Notes under the pieces: generated by a model
The model's database searches: none
Seen by the model: the letters and a program-made list of their open reading frames with translations, nothing else
Told to the model about the DNA's origin: nothing
Program-made: the position numbers and the translations under genes
Part shown: positions 22,268 through 35,237 of the stretch, in pieces
How positions within the stretch are numbered: the stretch's first letter is position 1
Layout: the number at the start of each line of letters is the position of its first letter
DNA from: Isoetes taiwanensis
Lineage: Eukaryota; Streptophyta; Lycopodiopsida; Isoetales; Isoetaceae
Length of the DNA stretch: 64,000 nucleotides
Direction: 5' to 3'
Assembly (NCBI GenBank): GCA_021234155.1
Contig: JAJEKV010000187.1
Coordinates: 126,001 to 190,000 of the forward strand

Positions 22268-23109
22268 GACTTGATCGCCCTCGGCATCACGCTGCGTCCC
22301 CACCTTGGAAACCTCGTGATATCCTGCAATCACATTTAATACACATAGGATGTATAGCAAAATTACCCCAAGGTAATATTTAAGTTTTAATTTCTATAAC
22401 ACATCCTTGTTTAATATCATACTATGGTAAGGGAGTCTTTCACCCTCTTACTTTATCATCTATTAAAATTTTATAGCTTACACCATTATTAACATAGTTC
22501 CAAAATTTCCTACTTAAGGTTCCACATCGTTTCCTTACAACACATCGCGTGACAAAATTATGTGTTGCAAGTCTTTGCAAAGTGTGACCTTCCTCCCGTA
22601 GACTCCCCTATTGGCTCAAGCAGGTCCACACTCACGCTAGCATACATTTAATTATTATAGATATTGGTTGTTAGGGGAACCACCCATTAAATACAATTAT
22701 ATGGATGCAAGGCATATCTCCGGCATAGGAAGATTATGTTTCTTCCATTATGGCCGTGGAGACAACAGCCTATCATGCCTATATGCCACTCATGCCTACA
22801 CTCAGAAGTTGGCCAACGTGGGAGATAGGGTCCTTCCAGTATATGGGGCGGAAGGACCCTCCCCAGGCATTGACTAGAGGTGCTTTTCCTATCATGCATT
22901 CCCTGAATGACCTCTTATCTCTCGAGGTCGCCTACTTCGGAGACGCAGTAGACCTTCTAATCTACCTCCCAACTCGTGCAAGCAAAACCGCGGTCATGCC
23001 TACAATGACATTACACCACGCCCTAGAGATCACCGTGTAGTGGTCTCATCATCGGTAATAACGCATGCAACCCATACCTAGCATAGGCCGCATGCGTAGA
23101 TTAATCTTA

Positions 23110-23565
23110 GCTACACATGAAATTTAATCTAAACCCAAATCGACATGCCCGGGCCGATTTCTTGGGTGTCGATGTTCATTACCCCGGTGACGAGCGACCA
23201 TTGCATTGCTCCATGACGGTATGCTTCTCAAGATCTATTTGTAGTGCCCACGAAGCGTCTTCCACTTGTAAGTGTCTCTTTTCTTTGGGTATTGGAGGAT
23301 TGAGATCTTCTTGTCTTCTTATAGGATCGACAAGAAGAACCTCTCGAACAATCTCAAGGTGATACGCCCATTGTTTCCGGTAACTTTGGTCTCTCCAAGA
23401 CTTCCTGCGGATTAGGAATGTGTTTCTTTAGGAGACTTACACGGAAAACACTATGGATCTTTAAGTGTGTCTTTGGCGGGTCCAACTTATAGGATTGGTT
23501 ACCTACTCTTTTGGTTATCCTGAATTGTCCAGCCCACCTTGGAGCAAGCTTCTTGCAATTGTCGA
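23110..23565 (-). pseudogene. Gypsy integrase C-terminal region
   Basis: On the minus strand the frame at about 23560 to 23385 reads KKLAPRWAGQFRITKRVG, then SYKLDPP...HSVFRVSLLKKH and an ERPKLPE-type end. This is the standard C-terminal integrase segment of plant gypsy elements that precedes the chromodomain or polypurine end. Below 23385 the frame shifts (QEDLNPPIPKEKRHLQVEDA...). There is no complete catalytic core: the Helitron H-A insertion at 23837 and decay have removed continuity. Confidence 0.85.
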
Positions 23566-23836
23566 TCTTTGTAATCGCCGATCTTGAGCTTCAACCCTAA
23601 CGCGATGCAGAGCTTCATCTATGCAATTGTCGATGCAGAGCTTGTCGCTATGCTCTTCTGCCGGCCTCTTGCTGCTAGAGGATATCTTTGTACTTCCTCC
23701 ACCAACTGTTGCATGTCGTCTAGCATCCGTTAACGTCTTAAATAAACATTACAGTCTTGGACCCCTGCATGATCCTGCTGGACTTCCCTAATGCATGCAA
23801 TTATATTAATTACCTTACGGTAGCATTATAGTAGTA

Positions 23837-23864
23837 CTAGTAACGGTGCCCAGCGTTGCTGGGC
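23837..23864 (-). other. Helitron H-A 3' terminus (hairpin + CTAG)
   Basis: Seven-base-pair stem with AAC loop, then CTAG after a 7-base spacer. The loop and layout equal those of the H-B terminus. Confidence 0.93.
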
Positions 23865-25373
23865 ATAAGCTAAAAAACTATAAGTAATAAGCCAACAATA
23901 TTATCAAGGTTCAATTAGCTATCTGCTTCTATGCCTCAATTTGAGCTTTTATTCAATCACTAATAAGAATCCAATTACATTATTGAAGGATTTCTTAACA
24001 AACCTTCTAATCTAGTCAGCAACATTTCTCAAATGTATCATAGACAATAGCAATATTCTCCTTTTCTTAAGTCCCTTATCTAGTCACCAACGTTCCGCAA
24101 ATGCATCATAGACAATCGCAATATTCTCCTTTGCTTAAGTCCTAATTGTACTATTTTAACCATGTTAATACTTTAGTCTATTTGAGTTATGGCAACTTAC
24201 AATCACACCTATGTTGCATAGGAGCAATTATTTATTTTTTTTCTTTAGATCTAACAATAGATTATTGATTAAGCAAATTCACCATTAACTATTGACTATA
24301 ATATAGACTTCCATTGTCTAAGGACAAAATGTCTTCAAATATATGCTTTTTTCCTAAAGGCAAAATTTTCAGTTTCTAAAAGTAAATGTTCAACTCTTGG
24401 ACAAAACGCCTTCAAATGGCTGCTTCAATTGCTAAAGGAAAATGCTTCAATTCTAAAAGGTAAATGTTCAAAGTTATTTATTGTTAAGATATGTGAAAGA
24501 ACTGTTGCTAACTTGTTTCTATTAACAGTCTTGTTAATATTCATATACATTTGTGGTAACAAAGATTTGCTCTATATTGCTCTATATCAAGAAAATCTCA
24601 GGTATATTGAGTAGCTTTGATGGTAGACAACTTATGGTCTTACAATGGGATAAAAAATTCCCACCTTGAATAACACAAATACCCACCATGGATTTTAGTG
24701 CATTAACAACAGTCTTTTATTTCATTATAAGCACATATTCACAAATTTAAAACCAGCTTTGCAAGCACATATTCATAGATTAAACTATCTTTGGATACAA
24801 TTCTTGCCGAATAGCCTTCAAGTTCATGTCAATAGAGAAATATTTTTTGTCATCCCATTCCAATGCATATGGAAGAAATTCCTTCTTAGCAAACTCCCCC
24901 CGAGAATGAAAACATGTATGAAAAACACGTTTCGGTTGGAATTGCAAGCTTAGAATACCACAAAAAGCAACCTAAATGGTTGCTAGACTGCATGTATCAT
25001 ACAAATGCGGTTTATCAGAACACTGGGTGTATATCATCCCAATAAATACTTTTCTGACAGTCTCGAGAAGTATATATGTTTTTAAGATTAACATCTCTGC
25101 ATCTAAAAAATCTGCAATATCGAGTACCCAAGATCTACAAAATGGCACACTGTTTCAATGCAGGTCTGAACAGGTGTTCTCATCATTTAACTTAAGAGGC
25201 TAGAATCCATAAATTCACAAATTCCAAGACCAGATGCTTCTTGTAACAATGTTTATTACCAAAGGCCCGCTCAAAGCCACTGCTTTTTTCTGTTTATTGC
25301 CAAAGGGGTTTTATTTTGCAGCACTCTTCTCTAAAGCTTCGTCAACACAAATTAAGATGCAAGATCAATTTAC

Positions 25374-25950
25374 CTGGAGAAAAATGCATGTCTGACTTTC
25401 CTAATTCTGCAGCCATGTTTGTCACAGGTCCACCTTTGTCCGTGTATAAATCAAGACCGGATCAACACCTGCTCCCACATAACAGAATTGATCAGCGAAT
25501 CTACAACAAAGATTTGAAATTCCAACGTAACAAAATACTATAGCATATGGCTGAGACAGCAACTAATAACATCTCTTCGCATACCTGGACATATGAAGCT
25601 ACAAAGCCATTAACTTCAAGAAGATGTTCTGTTTTAACAAAATTTGCAACAGATCCTTCCATATCAACATCTCTTTGCCATAAATGGTGCCTGTAGAGTA
25701 GAACCTTAAATATAGTCTCCCCACGGCCATTCTAACATTCTATGATGAAAGCTAAATGTCTCATATTCTATAGAAATTTGCTCACCAATTCCTTGAATAC
25801 TGGATCTTTAACTTGTTTTGCAGGCAAATCTCTGGCATCACCATCTGCCATATCGATTTTTGGGTTTATGCTTCCGTCTATCTCGTGGCCAGAAGTAGAT
25901 GCTACATTGCCAGTAGACATTTCTACCAAAAGGGCCATGCTGGACGGCAA
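25374..25950 (-). pseudogene. Captured multi-exon gene fragment in Helitron H-A
   Basis: Three candidate exons have good splice signals on the minus strand. Exon 1 runs from about 25950 to 25786 (ends KDPVFKEL, donor GTGAGC). Exon 2 is 25739-25585 (contains FKVLLYRHHLWQRDVDMEG and HLLEVNGFVASYVQ, donor GTATGC). Exon 3 is about 25468-25374 (contains DKGGPVTNMAAELGKSDMHF, donor GTAAAT), with small frame breaks. Retained introns show DNA-level capture, as Helitrons do, not retroposition. I do not recognise the parent gene. The rest of H-A is AT-rich and shows nothing further. Confidence 0.6.
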
Positions 25951-28900
25951 AGCTCGTCTAGGGTTTGCAAGCCATAGCCAGGCCTAACGAAATGTTACTG
26001 CAAAAATTATAACTAAAACCATGGCATCCCTAAATGCAAGTTCTGATATTACCTAGCCGAGTGCCAAAACCATGGCATAAATGATCGTGAGCTCACAAAG
26101 CTCTTTCTTACTCAGAATTAGGCGTGCTGATCTGCCATGGGCGGGAGCTAGGAAAAAAACCGGACTCAACTGAAAAAACCAGAAACCAACTAAACGAATG
26201 CCGCTATGACTATTCGAAGCCAAAGCCTTTTGCTTTCCGAAAGCTGGAATAGCCCTAAACTTAACCAGATGCCTTTTACTCGTGGACCTTTCGATCTTAT
26301 TAAGTCATTTTCGGCCATTGGATCTAGGGCTGGATCCAAATCCAGGAATTACAGCAAAACATTATAATATAAGATTGGATATATTGCTTCCAATAGTATT
26401 ATATTTAACTAACTATTATATGATAACTTTACGACCTTTAAGATATGTCATCATACGATTATCGATGCCATACTTAGTTTGAAACGTATTTTAATTGTTT
26501 ATCATATGGCTAGGATTTATATCATCGGATCCAAGTGTTGAGCGCATGACTCTCGCTCGCTACTTGGTTGGCGATGTATCAACCTTACATGTATATACTT
26601 TATATTTGCTATACTTATGGAAAGACAGACAAATTCTTATTATATTTGTCAAGATCCTATGAAAGTTACTTAAATGCCTTTGGAAGGAATTACATCCTTG
26701 CGAAGGTTTAACTAAGATTTTATGTAATTATTATCTTACTTTATCTCGATACTGAGATATCTACACAAGATAAAACTATCTATGCAGCTATTATGAACAT
26801 ATAATTTATCAACAAGGCATTAAAGCTTATGATACATGCCATCATGGAGTGCTATCGATGCCCTGCATGATAACATATTTAAGATTATATAATTTATGTA
26901 GTTATATGGGGTTGACAACCCCTGAATAATTTAATTAAGAGCTAGGCTACTAGCTCATTCCTAGATCTTAATGCAAACAATAGATCATGGCGTGTAAGAA
27001 ATTTATGCAAAGCCTCTCCCCACCTTAGTTGTCGACACCGCTAAGGCTAGAATACATCTCCCCATTGAGTCGGTGTCGACTAATTTGGAGACAACTTGGC
27101 CATTGCATTGCTTCCATTGATTCGCTCCCCTGCTTTGGTGCAGTTGGTTACCGCATTAATCTTGCATGCTGAAGGACACATAGACATTAAGCATCTATCC
27201 ATCTTACGCTCTTTGTGCTTTGGCTACTTGCGAAAGGAACTCTATTCTAAGGGTCGACTAATTGGATGGCGATTCAACCCCTAAGATGTAGGTAGGTTCA
27301 GTCCTAAGATTGAGCCTTCCCCACTTTCTTCATAAGAAAGTGGTCCTACACCTCAATGTATCCTATCCCCTTAATTGATGTTGTCATAACATCTTAGCTA
27401 TTCTATTTACCTTAAGAGGTTATATGCTTCTTATCTAACACATTAATTTACTAGCCTTAGCTAACATATTTAATCATCTATGATGGATGCAGCCATCATG
27501 TAACATATCTATCCCTAAGCGATGAGTTATTGAATTATTTAGAACAATTCTAAATTGCAAGGTTTTATTATCATGACAATTCTTTTTGCCTCAAGAGACT
27601 ATGTGATTAATATGTTTCTTATTTCTCGATGTGCCTTTCATGTGCTATTTAATTTTATATTCTAAATATCCCCCTTTTCTTAGTTATTTACTCTCTTGGA
27701 ATATTCCTATCAATTGAATTGATGTCATCATAACAAGTTGGCCGGACTTGTTAGATTACTTCTTTTCATTCGATTGGATTATTCCTTGGAGGTACTAGCT
27801 TTATACATGGTCAACAATTATCCTAGTAATGATTCCTTCTTAGCGAGGTGATCAGTCTCACGAAGTGGTTTCAATATGTTGGATGTCTGTTAACAATCAT
27901 GTATAATTTTAGTTACTCCTATGCATTTCCTTCCCAATCGTTGACGCTTAGCTCAACTTGGGGCAATCCCTTCATGAGAAAATCTAGAAATGCCTTCCAC
28001 TCCCATTATGGATGTCGTCATCCATAAGTCTCAATCTTGCTCGCAGCTCATCCACTCATTTGCCTTCTTGAGGGTAACGTTCTTCGAGTTGCTCGAGACT
28101 CCGGGCTCCTCCTCGATGTAGAGGTCAACTTTCCTCGATGTAGAGGCTTCCCATTGTTGGTGGTTTTGATGGCGTAGTTGACCACTTGAAATCTTCTAGC
28201 CTGAAGGTGGTTTCGTTGAGAAACATCTTGGCGGCTAAAAGATGCCTCTAGATCCGATCTTATTGTGCCAACTCCATCCTTCGAGTCCTCAGGCGTGTTG
28301 GATGGACAAGTGTTGAGGATGTTGCTCGCTTCACGCCTTCCAATTGTCCGGCATCTCTTTTCTTTGATCTGTTATACTAAGAGAGAGAGGAAATAACAAA
28401 GAGAAATATGCATGCAAGTCATATAGCTTACACTATTATGATTACAAATACTATTAAAGCTATTAGGCTCCCTTGGTGTCTCCCCTCGAGGTGCATACGT
28501 ACTCCATGGCGTTGTTGTCGATGTTCCTCCTAGTGCGCTGGTGTTGAAGATCTATATCCTCCTATTTATATGTCAGCTCGTGCTCGATTGGTAGACTCTT
28601 TGATATTTTTGAGCTCTCCAATGTCTGTCGGCTGTGGCACAACTTGCTTCTGCTTCACATGCTAACTAAGGATGTGATGGTCGTTGATGCTTCGGCGTTC
28701 CGGTCTACTTCTTAATATTGTTCTTGGGCAATAATTGCTTCCCCTTCACAACGTCTGAAGATCTTTGGAGGCGCCTCTTGAAGTTGTGCACAATCCCTTT
28801 GGCTAGACTCGTAATTAAGGAGTTGTTCTCTTCATCAGTTGCCTTTCGAATTGTCGATCCTTGGGTTCACGAAGTTGCATGCGAGTGTCGTAGCTTTGTG

Positions 28901-29303
28901 AGGTTCTAGCTGATTCGTCAATTCTTTGGCTCGGTTCTCCTATTCGCTTCTCCATCGAGCTTCTCATCGTACCTGTTTGATCTCCTCAATGTGATGGCTT
29001 AGACGTTATCACGATCTTCGTTATCTCTGCCTTCTAGTTGCACTTGATCATGCTCCACCCGTTTTGGACCTCATGTTGCATCTAAGGAGATCGTGGAAGT
29101 ACTAGCACTCCTTCGATCTTCCGGTTTTATGGCCATTGTCCCTCAATACATGTGCATCTTCCTGGTGAGTAAAAGCCTCATGACTCTTCTCCATGATTGG
29201 TTTCTTTGTCGGGGATGATGTACTCTTATATCTCGCGTGAGATTGACCCTTGAGTTGAAGTACTTTCTGCCCTAGACCTGCTTCGTGTCCTTGAATAGCC
29301 CGG

Positions 29304-30534
29304 CTAATGTCTTGACTCTCTTTTTTGTCGAAGGTGCTTTGGTTGTTTGTCCTTGTCGTTAAAGGTGTCGAATGCTTCTATCTTGGGCGTTGAGGTCCCT
29401 CGTGTCGGAGATAAGTTGGGCTTCTTGTCTTCTAATTGTTGGTAGGAGTACTTGACGAAGCCATCACCTAGTTGTTGAATGAGCATAGACATAACCCATT
29501 GTTGTGGCGCCTTTCTTAAGTGTATCTCCATCTGGTGTGCATGTTACAAACATCACCATACAAGGTAGAATTATGGTCGTCGAAGGTTGCCTGCTTAGTT
29601 GGCTCGTTGATGTCGAGTTGTCCCAAGGAATTTCTTGACGTCTATTGGCTTGAGGTCGTTGTCGTAGTTTCTGAAGATGTGTGTTCGTTCCTCCTTCTGT
29701 TGTTGAGGACACTCGTGTCGTTAGTGTTGCTGCTGCTACAAGAGGTAGAGTTGCATCCCGAAGATGTCATCGTGCAAAACCTAGATGGTCTTGGCGCTAG
29801 AGATCTTGACATGGGCGTTATCTCTCATCTTGACATTGTCTTTGGACGACGATCTTCTACTTGAGGCCACTTCGAAGTGTCTGGAGTTGAAGCTTGGCTT
29901 GAGCTCTGGTCGTCTCTCTCCTATATTTGCTCTTCCATTTGAGCACTTGCTCTTGGCTATACATGTGGTTCTTTACTTCATCCTTTGGCAGTCCAAGCGA
30001 TGGAGTTTCTTGATGCAAACACTAAACCCTAAAACATGATCCTAATTTTGTACTATGTGTTAGCGTCCGATATTTATGATAGACATATATATATAATTAT
30101 ACTGGGATTTTAATTCATCCACTTTTCTAATTTATAGAAGAGCATATGCTTAATTGTGTATACTTCTTTAGGATTTTCCCTCCTCCAATCACGTTTGATT
30201 GTTCGGTTTTTCTTTGCATCTTCCTTGTTCTACTTGACTCAAGGGGTTCCTTGAGGTGTTGCATGTGTAGTTTGACCTTCGTGTGTGATTTGAGGTCGTT
30301 ATCCCAAGTCATGAGGAGAACGTTTGTTCGGTGTGAACCCTTGAGTTGAAAATGCTCCTCCTTAATGTGTTTACCTGTCATGTGGAGTGTCGTTTGGAGA
30401 TGCGTAGCATTGATCGCTTGAGTACGATCACTTGGTTGTTGCAGTCGGGCATTGTTGCATGTCTTTGAATCTTCATTGTGAGATGCTTCCCCTATGCCTG
30501 GAATTGTTGTCATCTCCATTGCACATGCCATCAC
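29304..30534 (-). pseudogene. Gag-like remnants of the gypsy element
   Basis: Minus-strand frames at 30127-30534 and 29304-29712 lie where gag should be, between the 5' LTR leader and pol. They are glutamine- and basic-rich (for example LRKAPQQWVMSMLIQQLGDG). No zinc knuckle is visible. Assignment is by position and composition only. The 26375-29300 stretch between this and the nested Helitron should hold protease, RT and RNase H, but I read no motif there. Confidence 0.4.
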
Positions 30535-31874
30535 TCTTTTGAGTTGCGTTTGAGTGGTCTGTGGTTGTTGGCTAGGTCGGCTCCTTCGTCATTTGTCGTG
30601 CTCTGCCTCCCCAGCCTCTCCTCTCCGGTTTACGATTGCAGCCCTATGTCTTCCGGGCTTATTCGGCCCCCCCGGTAATGCTATCATCTCCGTAGTCGAG
30701 TAACGAACATGAACTTAGGAGATGTTACGTTGATACTGCGCCTCTATCCTGCTCGACCTGGTGCCTTGCCGAGGTCTTTGGGTAGGAGCGCCTTTCGTTG
30801 TTTTTCCCTCGATTTCCATCCAAAGTGTCGTGGATCGCTATGAACTCCTCACGTGGGTAACTCCACATTTGTCCCATCATGCGCTCGATGCGCGTTGTAG
30901 GCTTCTTTATGTCCGTCGATGTCCGGCGATTAATGCGTCTGAGCCTCCCTTATGCTGATGTGAAATTTCTGCGTTTCACGGTCGATGAAGTCACCGAGGT
31001 CCGGTTGTTGGCGTAGGAGATGTAGGAGCCCGTTTATCCACGTAGCCCCGTCGCACTGCGGGAGGAGGGGGTTCTTGATGTCGTGCGGTGCTCGTGCGGT
31101 TCCTTGGATGATTACCGGGATTAAGCTTGTGATGCCTAGCCCAAGTGGTGGAGTTGTCCAGCGTGGTTCTCGCCCCTCTTCAAAGCTTTGAAGTTCCCCG
31201 CCCGCTTCTTTGCCTTTCTTGTGCGGGTCGGCGTCAGCGATGTCCTCTCTCGCCCGACCCGTCCTTCATCTTCCTCCTGCTTTGCCTCCTCGTGCTTCGG
31301 AGAAGCATCGCTCTTCTTCACCTCTTTGCCATGGCCATAGGCTCGAGCTCTAGGGGTTGGGCGGGATGGCTCTCCTATCCTGGTTTGGGCTCTATGGAAT
31401 AGAAAAATTGCTACTGACTACGGACATATGATTGGGCAAGCGGTGGCCATATTTTCTAGGTATTTGTCTATCTTAAAGGCTGTCCTAAAGTATCCTATGC
31501 AAGGGGAAGTTCTACTAGAGAAGGACCTATCTTTGCATGGAACTCAACCATAATGTCCCGGTAAAATAGGGAATAGCATTGATGGTTGCCATGATGCTAG
31601 AGAGCCGGGGATATCAAAGCAGATGAAGGAGCTCGGGAGCTGAAAAATCGGCTTGGAGCGAGGAGCAAAGGTGTAGGATGCAAATGAGGGTTGTGGTCTA
31701 TTTATAGGCAAAAACCCTAATTTTAGAAAAAAATTTTGGATAAAGGAAAATCTAGGATTCTAAGGTATTGCTAAGCACAAGACAAGCTAATCAAGCTAAA
31801 GAGTACATTCTAAGGATCCTATTGCAACAAATTCTATCTAATTTGGGGAAGGTGTGGACAAATTGAGGCAATTT

Positions 31875-33055
31875 TGGTGTGACCACTCACACAAAGGCGC
31901 CAGGTCGAATGGGTTTGCAAACCTAATTGGTGGTGCAGGCGCTCTCTGAAAGGGTGGGGCTCCATGTGAGTTAGGGTTGGGCAATTTCTACAAACTAGGG
32001 TTCAAATCCTACTAATTATGGTGAGCTGAGTCGAATGGTGTGCTTACTTTCTGCATTTGGACAAGTTTTGGCATAGATCAGTGCTCGACCACTCACACGG
32101 TCTTGTGAGGCGTTAGGAATATAATCCTAAGTGGCACGGGCGCACTCGCATGAGGGGTGGGGCCAAAAACACCGAGTTTTTGCTCCAACTTTGTTAATTC
32201 CAACTGCAGAACTTAGTAACACATTCTACTTACACCTGATTTAACACATTAACATGATCAAAACATAAATTTATATTTACAATAAACTAGCAATCTTCTT
32301 TCTGCTGAGAGCTCGTGGATGTTGCACCCGAGTTCTTGATAGTCGAGAAGGTTCTTCATGCAGATGATTAACGTATGTCTTCCATTCGATGAAGATTGTT
32401 GATAGGTCGGTTGTGCCCTGTACTGCTCGCTTCGTTTGTAGAGGTATTTGCCATAGTGCTTCCTCTCTTGGGTCGCCTGGGTCTTCAATGTCTTCAAAAG
32501 TCGTGCTCCTTGCCCTTCTGTGGCTCTAGCCTTGTACCTTAAAAGCTATTGCTTCTATTTCTAAATAAACTGTAGTTTGGGAGACAGAATTTAGGGTTTG
32601 ACCTATTTTGGTCATTTTGAGAAGGATTATAATATTTTTAGCCTAATTTGAGGTCATAAATGGATTCTAGACTCTTTAGTGGTCCTAACGCAACAAATTT
32701 CAGGCGATTTGGAGCTGTATAACTCAAGTTACGAAGGTTCAAAGTTTTGACCACTCACACAGTGCGCCAGGGTCGAATTGGTTTGTAAACCAAATTGGTC
32801 TGGGCGCACTTTGTGAGGGGTCACCTCTTTTTGGGGTCCAATTTTCAATTTACAAGGGGTTTCTTAGTGTTATAATATGCAAAACTAGCTAGAATCAAGG
32901 AGATAAGTTGAAGGCGCACCATTAGTTTAGCTAAATTATCCATCTAACTAGGTCAACATGGGTCCACCACTCACACACGGGCGCTTGAGGGTCGAATCGG
33001 TTTGCAAACCAAATTGGTGCAGGCACTCGTGAGGGGTCACCTCTTTGGCCATTTT
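31875..33055 (-). repeat. Four copies of a long hairpin motif in the gypsy leader
   Basis: A module begins CCACTCACAC, continues with a GCGCC block, GGTCGAAT, an inner palindrome and a complementary GGCGC...TGAGGGG arm. It occurs at about 31880-31960, 32088-32165, 32752-32825 and 32967-33040. In the third copy the arms (CTCACACAGTGCGCC and GGGCGCACTTTGTGAG) pair almost perfectly around an AATTGGTTTGTAAACCAAATT core. The copies lie between the 5' LTR and gag, so they would be in the RNA leader. The region 30535-31850 between them and gag holds no feature I can support. Confidence 0.75.
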
Positions 33056-33237
33056 AGGTTGGTTTTTGCTAAAACTTATCACTACTCTTAGCATTAACCT
33101 ATTCTTTGCACTACAATTGGGAAAACATTTTCCCAATTTTCGAGGTTCTTGCTTGGGAGGTTGTTCCCAAGACCGGAAGTCTCTTGTTAGTCCTAAGGAA
33201 AATGGTGGAGTGCTCGATCCTGGTCTACCAAGATCAT

Positions 33238-33248
33238 GCTCGATACCC
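33238..33248 (-). other. Primer-binding site of the gypsy element (initiator-Met type)
   Basis: On the minus strand it reads GGTATCGAGC, one A short of the canonical GGTATCAGAGC. Since CAG/CG differences recur all over this window, the missing base may be a sequence error. Confidence 0.65.
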
Positions 33249-34870
33249 CGTGACGTCCCCTATTCCTTATACGATGCCCACATCATTATTCGAAGGAGGA
33301 GCATTCCCCCCGCAGCTACATCGTCGGGGGCCATCCACGACTCCACTCCCATCCGGGATGAGCCCGACAAGGGAAGAATGGATGTGTCATTCACCCGCCT
33401 TCCATCGGATCGACCTATCAAGGAAGCGTGAATAAACAAACGTGAGCACAACTAACGATAAACAAATACAAGTACCCCGAGAGGTGAATACAATACAACA
33501 TCACGAGAGATAGCAATACCATAGAAATAACATCATCGCGATAACATAAATAACAAGAGGGGAGATCCTACCGGGGCTCGGACTCGTGGGGATGACTGAC
33601 GGCTAGGGTCTCCCGAGTTCATTGCGCATGTAATTCATGGCAATGGATTTGGCTGGCATAGAACATGGCTTAGGGTAGTCCACTCCATCCGCCCCTCCAG
33701 GTGCACACTTTGCGCAGTAGGTCTGAAAAGTGTTGGGACTTGACCGTAGGCTTCGGGTGAATAGCCGAGGGGCTACTACTCTTGGGTTGCATCTCCCAGC
33801 CCCGATGATGAGGGGAAGAGAGTTGCCTCTCCTCCAGAGGCATCCATGCTCATCACAAAGTGGCTAGAGGGCCACTTGCCCGTGATTCGACTTGAACTCA
33901 CCGGAAGGTCATATCCACCACCCACAGTGTCGAGCTCATGCCTTGCCCCACGCCAGTGACAAGCCATTAAGCCTAGCCTGCAGAGACCCCGATAGGCCTT
34001 ACTACCCGAGGGGGTCGGTCCGTGATGAGACAAGTTCCTCCTTATCAACCGGCCTAGCCCCTTCACCCACAACAAGGCGGGCTCACGTACGGGGCGCATA
34101 TAATTGGGAACTAGTGGTGCTACCTAGGATCATCTGCTACACGCCTTTAGGTCTCTACCCCCTTCCCAATACATGGAGATCCACAGTGAAATACATACAA
34201 CATCACGTAGGCGGAAATAGAGAATATCATCTAATCTATCTACCCGAACAACAGAGTTAGGTTCCTTAGTTAGGGCTTATGATCTCGGGATCTATAAGGC
34301 CTCTAGAGTTGATCTAACATACTAAACCAGCCTATTGCCTTGTCCAAAGGCGGCTTTGCACAATGAGAACAACTAGATACCTGCTCCTTGACCCCGCTCG
34401 ACCCTCGGAAGGCGTCCATGCTCGATCTTGCGAAGATGGCTGCTAATCGATAATCTGTTGTGCAAATCCGGCTTTCCGAGCTTCAACAATGCGGATTGAA
34501 GTCCATACTTGGCCAAAATGGCTCAAGAGAACCCTGAACTCGAGAGAGGAAAGGAACTCTAGGAAAAACCCTAAAATGCAAAGAGAAGAAAGGTTTAGGG
34601 TTTAAGGGGAAAGCCCTTTTATAGAAACCCTTAGGGTTAGGTTAGATATTGGCCAAATGGGATTTAGCCATTTGGCAATGGGGTCCATGGGGTTTTAATT
34701 GTGTATGTTTATTTAACATGCACAACATTCAATGTTGCCCCCTAGGTGCAACCCTTGCCCCCTAGGTGCAACCCTATACGTCTCGCAAGTACATGTCATC
34801 CGTGACATGTACGGGTGACGTGGCAGTATAATATACGTATTCGGGGCGTATATTATGCTGGAACGTCACA
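33249..34870 (-). repeat. 5' LTR of the gypsy element
   Basis: 1622 bp. The inner end reads CGTGACGTCCCC where the other LTR has TGTGACGTCCCC, so the exact boundary is uncertain by one or two bases. Confidence 0.92.
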
Positions 34871-35236
34871 CTTACTCGAGGAGGAGACACGTTATACAAG
34901 TCGAGAGGTAACCAATGACTTGGAGAGCTTTGCAGATTTCACAAAGTATTCGCAAAGGCACATATTCCGAAAGACACAGTTCTTGGCAAAAAAAGGATAG
35001 CATATTTATCTGGAAAGAAGAACAATCTAAGATGAGTCAAACATACCAGAAAAGAAGTGGTTCACAGCAGAGCAGAGTTCATGAACTATTTTCATAGGTT
35101 ATGCATCTTTTCCGTGTGCGCAGAACCTCACGATCAAGTCAGCACATTCCCTGTAGGGTGAAACTAAGGGTTAAAACAAATGGAAGTGTAAAACAAGATA
35201 TTTGTTACCTGTTGATTGGATGCAGCTGCTTTAACG
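34871..35236 (+). repeat. H-B exon unit, copy 2 (right part, after gypsy insertion)
   Basis: Begins with the duplicated target CTTAC (34871-34875) and continues with CGAGGAGGAGACAC, exactly the continuation seen in uninterrupted copy 1. The exon runs through REVTNDLESFAD-type residues and on into KKNNLR... before the next intron-like segment. Confidence 0.9.
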
Positions 35237-35237
35237 A

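Larger units (their letters stand above)
23837..26374 (-). mobile_element. Helitron H-A (non-autonomous), nested in the gypsy element
   Basis: On the minus strand the 5' end is TCTTATATTATAATG at 26374, preceded by A. The 3' end is a GCCCAGC-AAC-GCTGGGC hairpin (23864-23848) then ACCGTTACTAG ending at 23837, followed by T. Both ends match the H-B family. Length is 2538 bp. It carries exon-intron segments of a captured gene and no Rep/helicase. Confidence 0.92.
20637..34870 (-). mobile_element. Ty3/gypsy retrotransposon (minus), nested in Helitron H-B
   Basis: The 1.6-kb terminal repeats at 20637-22254 and 33249-34870 are the two LTRs of one element, not solo LTRs, because the outer flanks are the same 5-bp duplication CTTAC (20632-20636 and 34871-34875). 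Closing the gap also restores the host exon unit. Ends are TG...CA with short inverted termini (TGTGACGT). The polypurine tract at 22255-22267 and the iMet-like primer site at 33238-33248 give minus orientation. The integrase C-terminus at 23385-23560 confirms gypsy. Total 14.2 kb, 11.7 kb without the nested Helitron H-A. I could not recognise RT or RNase H by eye, so pol is badly decayed or the element is a defective derivative. Confidence 0.92.

Noticed and set aside
20637-34870. Two 1.6-kb direct repeats as solo LTRs or a segmental duplication
   Set aside because: Outer flanks carry the same CTTAC duplication and rejoin an interrupted exon unit. They are the two LTRs of one element.
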